From Treponema sp. (lineage in GTDB: Bacteria; Spirochaetota; Spirochaetia; Treponematales; Breznakiellaceae): 9,111 nt of DNA. Shown here piece by piece: positions 7,089 to 9,111 of this stretch. Under the pieces are notes generated by a model. That model made no database searches, was not told where the DNA came from, and saw nothing but the letters and a program-made list of their open reading frames with translations. The stretch covers positions 1 through 9,111 of the forward strand of contig JAIRTS010000279.1 of the NCBI GenBank assembly GCA_031254795.1, written 5' to 3'. The position numbers were made by a program, and so were the translations under genes. Positions within the stretch are counted from its first letter, which is position 1. Every line of letters starts with the position of its first letter.

Positions 7089-8075
7089 ATGAAAGAATTA
7101 AAAGAGTTGACGGAAGTCCGTATCGGCGAGACTATTGTCGCCTTAAAAGACAATATGGTGAAGTCGGCGATTCTGCCCAAGACAAGCAATGAGCTTGAAA
7201 GAGATGTCGCCATTCAGGGAAATGTTAAAATTGACGGCGCCGTATACGCGAGGAATTTGACGCTTGATTCCGGCCCCGCGGAATTTTCCGGCGCCGTGTA
7301 CGCGCATAACGAACTGCATATTAAGAATGACGCGGATGATACGATTGTTTTCAAAAAAGCCGTCGCGTCAAGCGGAAGCGTCGTTTCTCTTTTGCTAAAA
7401 GGGAAATGCGTCTACGGCGCCGATATAAACGCGGCGAGCGTGAAACTAAAAAATTGTTTTGTCGCGGGCAGTATTTTCGCCAATGAAATACAGATTGAAA
7501 ACGCCATTGTTTTAGGCGGTTGCTTCGCGTCCAAAAAGCTCTCTTTGCAAAATGTCATTGTCGGCACCTTCAACGCGCCGGAAACGGCGGCGGGCGGCGT
7601 CAATTATTTGCTGTATCCTACGGCGTTTTCTGTTGAACCCATAGCATGCCTGCCCGGCACGGAATTTTACAATATAACGCTCGCTGACCTCGGCTCCCTG
7701 TTTAAGAATGAAGAAGAAAAGCCGAATACGGGCAAAATACGGCTGGATATAGAAGCCGATTCCCAACGGACGGTTCTCGTTGACGACGCCGGCGCCAAAA
7801 TGCTTTTACACAGTTATTCCATAGCGTCAAGGATACTGGTAAGCGACTTGCTCGACTTGGAAAACCTTGAAAATCACTTTTTGATTGTCTCCGCTTCGCT
7901 TGGCTCTCAAATATTAAAAACATATTCCCTGCAAAAAGAAGATGGAAGTAAAAGCGACGATTTGACGCTGATGAATATCACCCTCTTCTTCTTCAAGATA
8001 CTAAACGGGATGATTCAAATACGTGAAATCAACGGTTCTGTTTCTTTTGATGAGTTGCGGCGAACTTACTTGTAA
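7089..8075 (+). CDS. Bactofilin-like beta-solenoid protein with extra C-terminal domain
   Basis: A 328-residue protein. ATG 7089 is chosen because GGAG (7078-7081) is 7 bases away; the adjacent ATG at 7086 would add one Met with a 4-base spacing. Residues ~38-165 show the short periodic pattern of alternating small and hydrophobic residues typical of a right-handed beta-helix: IQGNVKIDGAVYARNLTL, then SGAVYAHNELHI, YGADINAASVKL, AGSIFANEIQIENAIVLGG, SLQNVIVGTF. This is the pattern of bactofilins (polymer-forming cytoskeletal proteins), which self-assemble into filaments on membranes, often near cell-wall enzymes. Ordinary bactofilins are much shorter; residues ~170-328 form an additional domain I do not recognise, with a hydrophobic SLGSQILKTY / LFFFKILNGMI core. 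As the last gene of the operon it may supply the polymer on which the complex is built. The solenoid fold is well supported; true bactofilin membership is a judgement. Confidence 0.82.
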   Translation: MKELKELTEVRIGETIVALKDNMVKSAILPKTSNELERDVAIQGNVKIDGAVYARNLTLDSGPAEFSGAVYAHNELHIKNDADDTIVFKKAVASSGSVVSLLLKGKCVYGADINAASVKLKNCFVAGSIFANEIQIENAIVLGGCFASKKLSLQNVIVGTFNAPETAAGGVNYLLYPTAFSVEPIACLPGTEFYNITLADLGSLFKNEEEKPNTGKIRLDIEADSQRTVLVDDAGAKMLLHSYSIASRILVSDLLDLENLENHFLIVSASLGSQILKTYSLQKEDGSKSDDLTLMNITLFFFKILNGMIQIREINGSVSFDELRRTYL

Positions 8076-8733
8076 GTTCCCGCGTCGCGCGTTCGGTTCG
8101 GGCGGATCCGGTTCAGCGGCGTTTCGCCGAAATCATAGTGCCGCAAACCGTAGGTTCGCCGCAACCGAAACGTTAGAAGTTGCGCAGAAGTGGATAATCC
8201 CCGCAGTAGAGCGCTAAACTTGACCTGCGGAATCAGGACAGACGCTTCCGGCAAGTCTGCGGGATATACAACTTCATCTTGTTTTGACTCTGGAACGCCC
8301 TTCATTGGACGCCGGAGGTTTGGCGTCTGGCAACCAGCGATGGAATGATGAGAGGAGAGCATCTCAAGACGCTCTATAAGAAATGATGGGGTGTTGAGAC
8401 ACGTCATGAGAGTATAAAACAAGACGCGGGCATAGGGATCTGCGCATATGGCGCGGACGAAGTAATCATGCGTTTGCGTCAATATAATGCGTATGTAAAA
8501 TTAGGGACAGCAAAACTGAAGCATGGTTACAATCACTTCGCGGTAAAATCATAGACTTGCCTGTCTTCATTGAAGAAGGGATGGAAGCGCTATTCCTGGA
8601 AGGTATAGATGGCGCCTGTTAAGGCGTCGCTTGCGCCGCCACCTTAACGTCTGGCATTCTGCGGCAAGCGCAAACGCTCGCCATCAACACGCGATGAGCG
8701 CCGTCGCCTCTTGCAAATTCGCGCGACTAGCAG
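8076..8733. other. Gene-poor spacer with possible coding debris
   Basis: No intact gene is supported. A plus-strand stretch from ATG 8348 reads MRGEHLKTLYKK, stop, then on in the same frame through GADEVIMRLRQYNAYVKL to a stop at 8552-8554. A neighbouring frame then reads GKIIDLPVFIEEGMEALFLE up to a TAA at 8620-8622. One stop and one frameshift would join them, so a decayed gene is possible, but I know no matching family. A perfect CGGCG-TTT-CGCCG stem lies at 8117-8129, 42 bases after the operon, but without a T tract; no clear terminator follows the operon. Confidence 0.4.
8618..8648. repeat. Inverted repeat with 7-bp perfect arms
   Basis: GTTAAGG (8618-8624) and CCTTAAC (8642-8648) are perfect inverted arms around 17 bases, which themselves are GC-rich and can partly pair. 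It lies about 90 bases before the methyltransferase ATG. A regulatory hairpin or the edge of a relic element are both possible. There is no T tail. Confidence 0.4.
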
Positions 8734-8747
8734 TACCATGCATGGTA
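8734..8747. promoter_or_regulatory. 14-bp perfect palindrome over the predicted start codon
   Basis: TACCATGCATGGTA is a perfect 14-bp palindrome whose left half contains the ATG at 8738. It could be a repressor operator or just chance, helped by the symmetric ATGCAT core. No second copy is seen nearby. Confidence 0.3.
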
Positions 8748-9111
8748 TGACGCTTTTTCCCTCTTTATCCGCCGATGTCCGTACGCTTGTTGATGCCATT
8801 CCGCCGCTTGTTGACAGGATTTTCCCGTTGCCCGGGCAGTTCCGGCGCGCATTGCCGAGCGCTATTGTGGAGCTTTCCCGCTTGCTCACCAACAACAGGG
8901 GAAGCCGTACGGCTTCTTATCTGGGAAAACCAGCCCTGTTGTCCGCGTATCTTCGCTATTTTCTTCCGTGGAATGTTTACAGGCTGTGCCGGCTGCTCCC
9001 GTCTTTGATCCCGCGTCTGGAACCGGATGATGTGATCGTTGATTTGGGTTCAGGGCCTTTGACCTTTGTCATCGCCCTCTGGATTGCAAAACCGGAACTG
9101 CGGAACATGCC
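8738..9111 (+). CDS. Rsm22-like SAM-dependent methyltransferase, N-terminal part, cut by window edge
   Basis: From ATG 8738 the frame is open for 124 codons to the last base. It reads MHGMTLFPSLSADVRTLVDA, then a DRIFPLPGQFRRALP stretch, LGKPALLSAYLRYFLPWNVY (62-81) and VDLGSGPLT (101-109). The last block is motif I of class I methyltransferases, which binds S-adenosylmethionine. The preceding helical region with YLRYFLPWN resembles the Rsm22 family (predicted rRNA methyltransferases), in a form I associate with Treponema. The start is uncertain: no Shine-Dalgarno is evident at 8738 or at the in-frame ATG 8747. The same frame stays open upstream to a stop at 8645-8647, with a basic but plausible RDERRRLLQIRATSS stretch, so the true start may be an upstream TTG (8711) or CTG (8651), or the N-terminus may be damaged. 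Coding status is firm; the family name is moderately sure. Confidence 0.75.
   Translation, partial: MHGMTLFPSLSADVRTLVDAIPPLVDRIFPLPGQFRRALPSAIVELSRLLTNNRGSRTASYLGKPALLSAYLRYFLPWNVYRLCRLLPSLIPRLEPDDVIVDLGSGPLTFVIALWIAKPELRNM

Larger units (their letters stand above)
1265..8075 (+). other. Six-gene operon: SPFH/zinc ribbon, two membrane proteins, two helical paralogues, beta-solenoid
   Basis: All six genes lie on one strand with clear ribosome binding sites. The gaps are 17, 36, 2, -4, and 13 bases, so co-transcription is very likely. No second promoter or internal terminator is evident. Known analogue: B. subtilis ydjGHI, an SPFH protein working with membrane proteins and a PspA homologue. 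Here the PspA gene is absent and three unrecognised helical proteins plus a bactofilin-like protein take its place. Inference: one membrane-associated complex. Confidence 0.85.

Noticed and set aside
8066..8482. Minus-strand open frame of 138 codons after the operon
   Set aside because: It overlaps the end of the operon, has no ribosome binding site and shows no recognisable domain.

Overview
The window looks like a stretch of a medium-GC bacterial chromosome. The best hint to the host is the protein that runs off the right edge. It reads as an Rsm22-like SAM-dependent methyltransferase whose wording ("GKPALLSAYLRYFLPWNVYRL"-type core, then VDLGSGPLT) reminds me of Treponema and other spirochaetes. 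The long poly-G tract in a surface-sugar gene at the left edge also fits a host-associated spirochaete. This is recognition from memory, not a search, so the taxon is a working guess.

Left edge (1-379, minus strand): the N-terminal part of a family 2 glycosyltransferase of the GtrB/DPM1-like polyprenyl-phosphate type. It is interrupted by a run of 14 G (224-237). With 14 G the frame is broken; 13 or 16 would restore it. This is a textbook layout for a phase-variable gene in its OFF state. Just upstream (729-383, minus) lies what may be a decayed small gene needing one frameshift.

730-1264: no convincing gene. The stretch holds a T-tailed hairpin, a compact element at 961-1007 that can fold as a three-way junction, a candidate promoter (TTGACA at 1131), and a leader with two hairpins before the operon.

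1265-8075: the core of the window, a tight six-gene plus-strand operon in which every gene has a visible ribosome binding site and the gaps run from a 4-base overlap to 36 bases. In order: (1) a YdjI-like SPFH/flotillin-type protein with three zinc ribbons; (2) a four-helix membrane protein with a helical cytosolic tail; (3) a 632-residue protein with an N-terminal membrane hairpin and long helical regions; (4) and (5) two paralogous helical proteins of a family I do not recognise; (6) a beta-solenoid protein resembling bactofilins with an extra C-terminal domain. The set suggests a membrane-associated scaffold or membrane-stress complex: an SPFH platform, two membrane anchors, helical adaptors and a polymer-forming solenoid. 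B. subtilis ydjGHI (with the PspA homologue ydjF) is the nearest known analogue, but no PspA gene is present here and genes 3-5 have no known counterpart I can name. This is the best candidate for an undescribed system.

8076-8737: about 660 bases without a supported gene, holding possible coding debris, a 7-bp inverted repeat and a 14-bp palindrome at the probable start of the methyltransferase gene (8738-9111, cut by the window edge).
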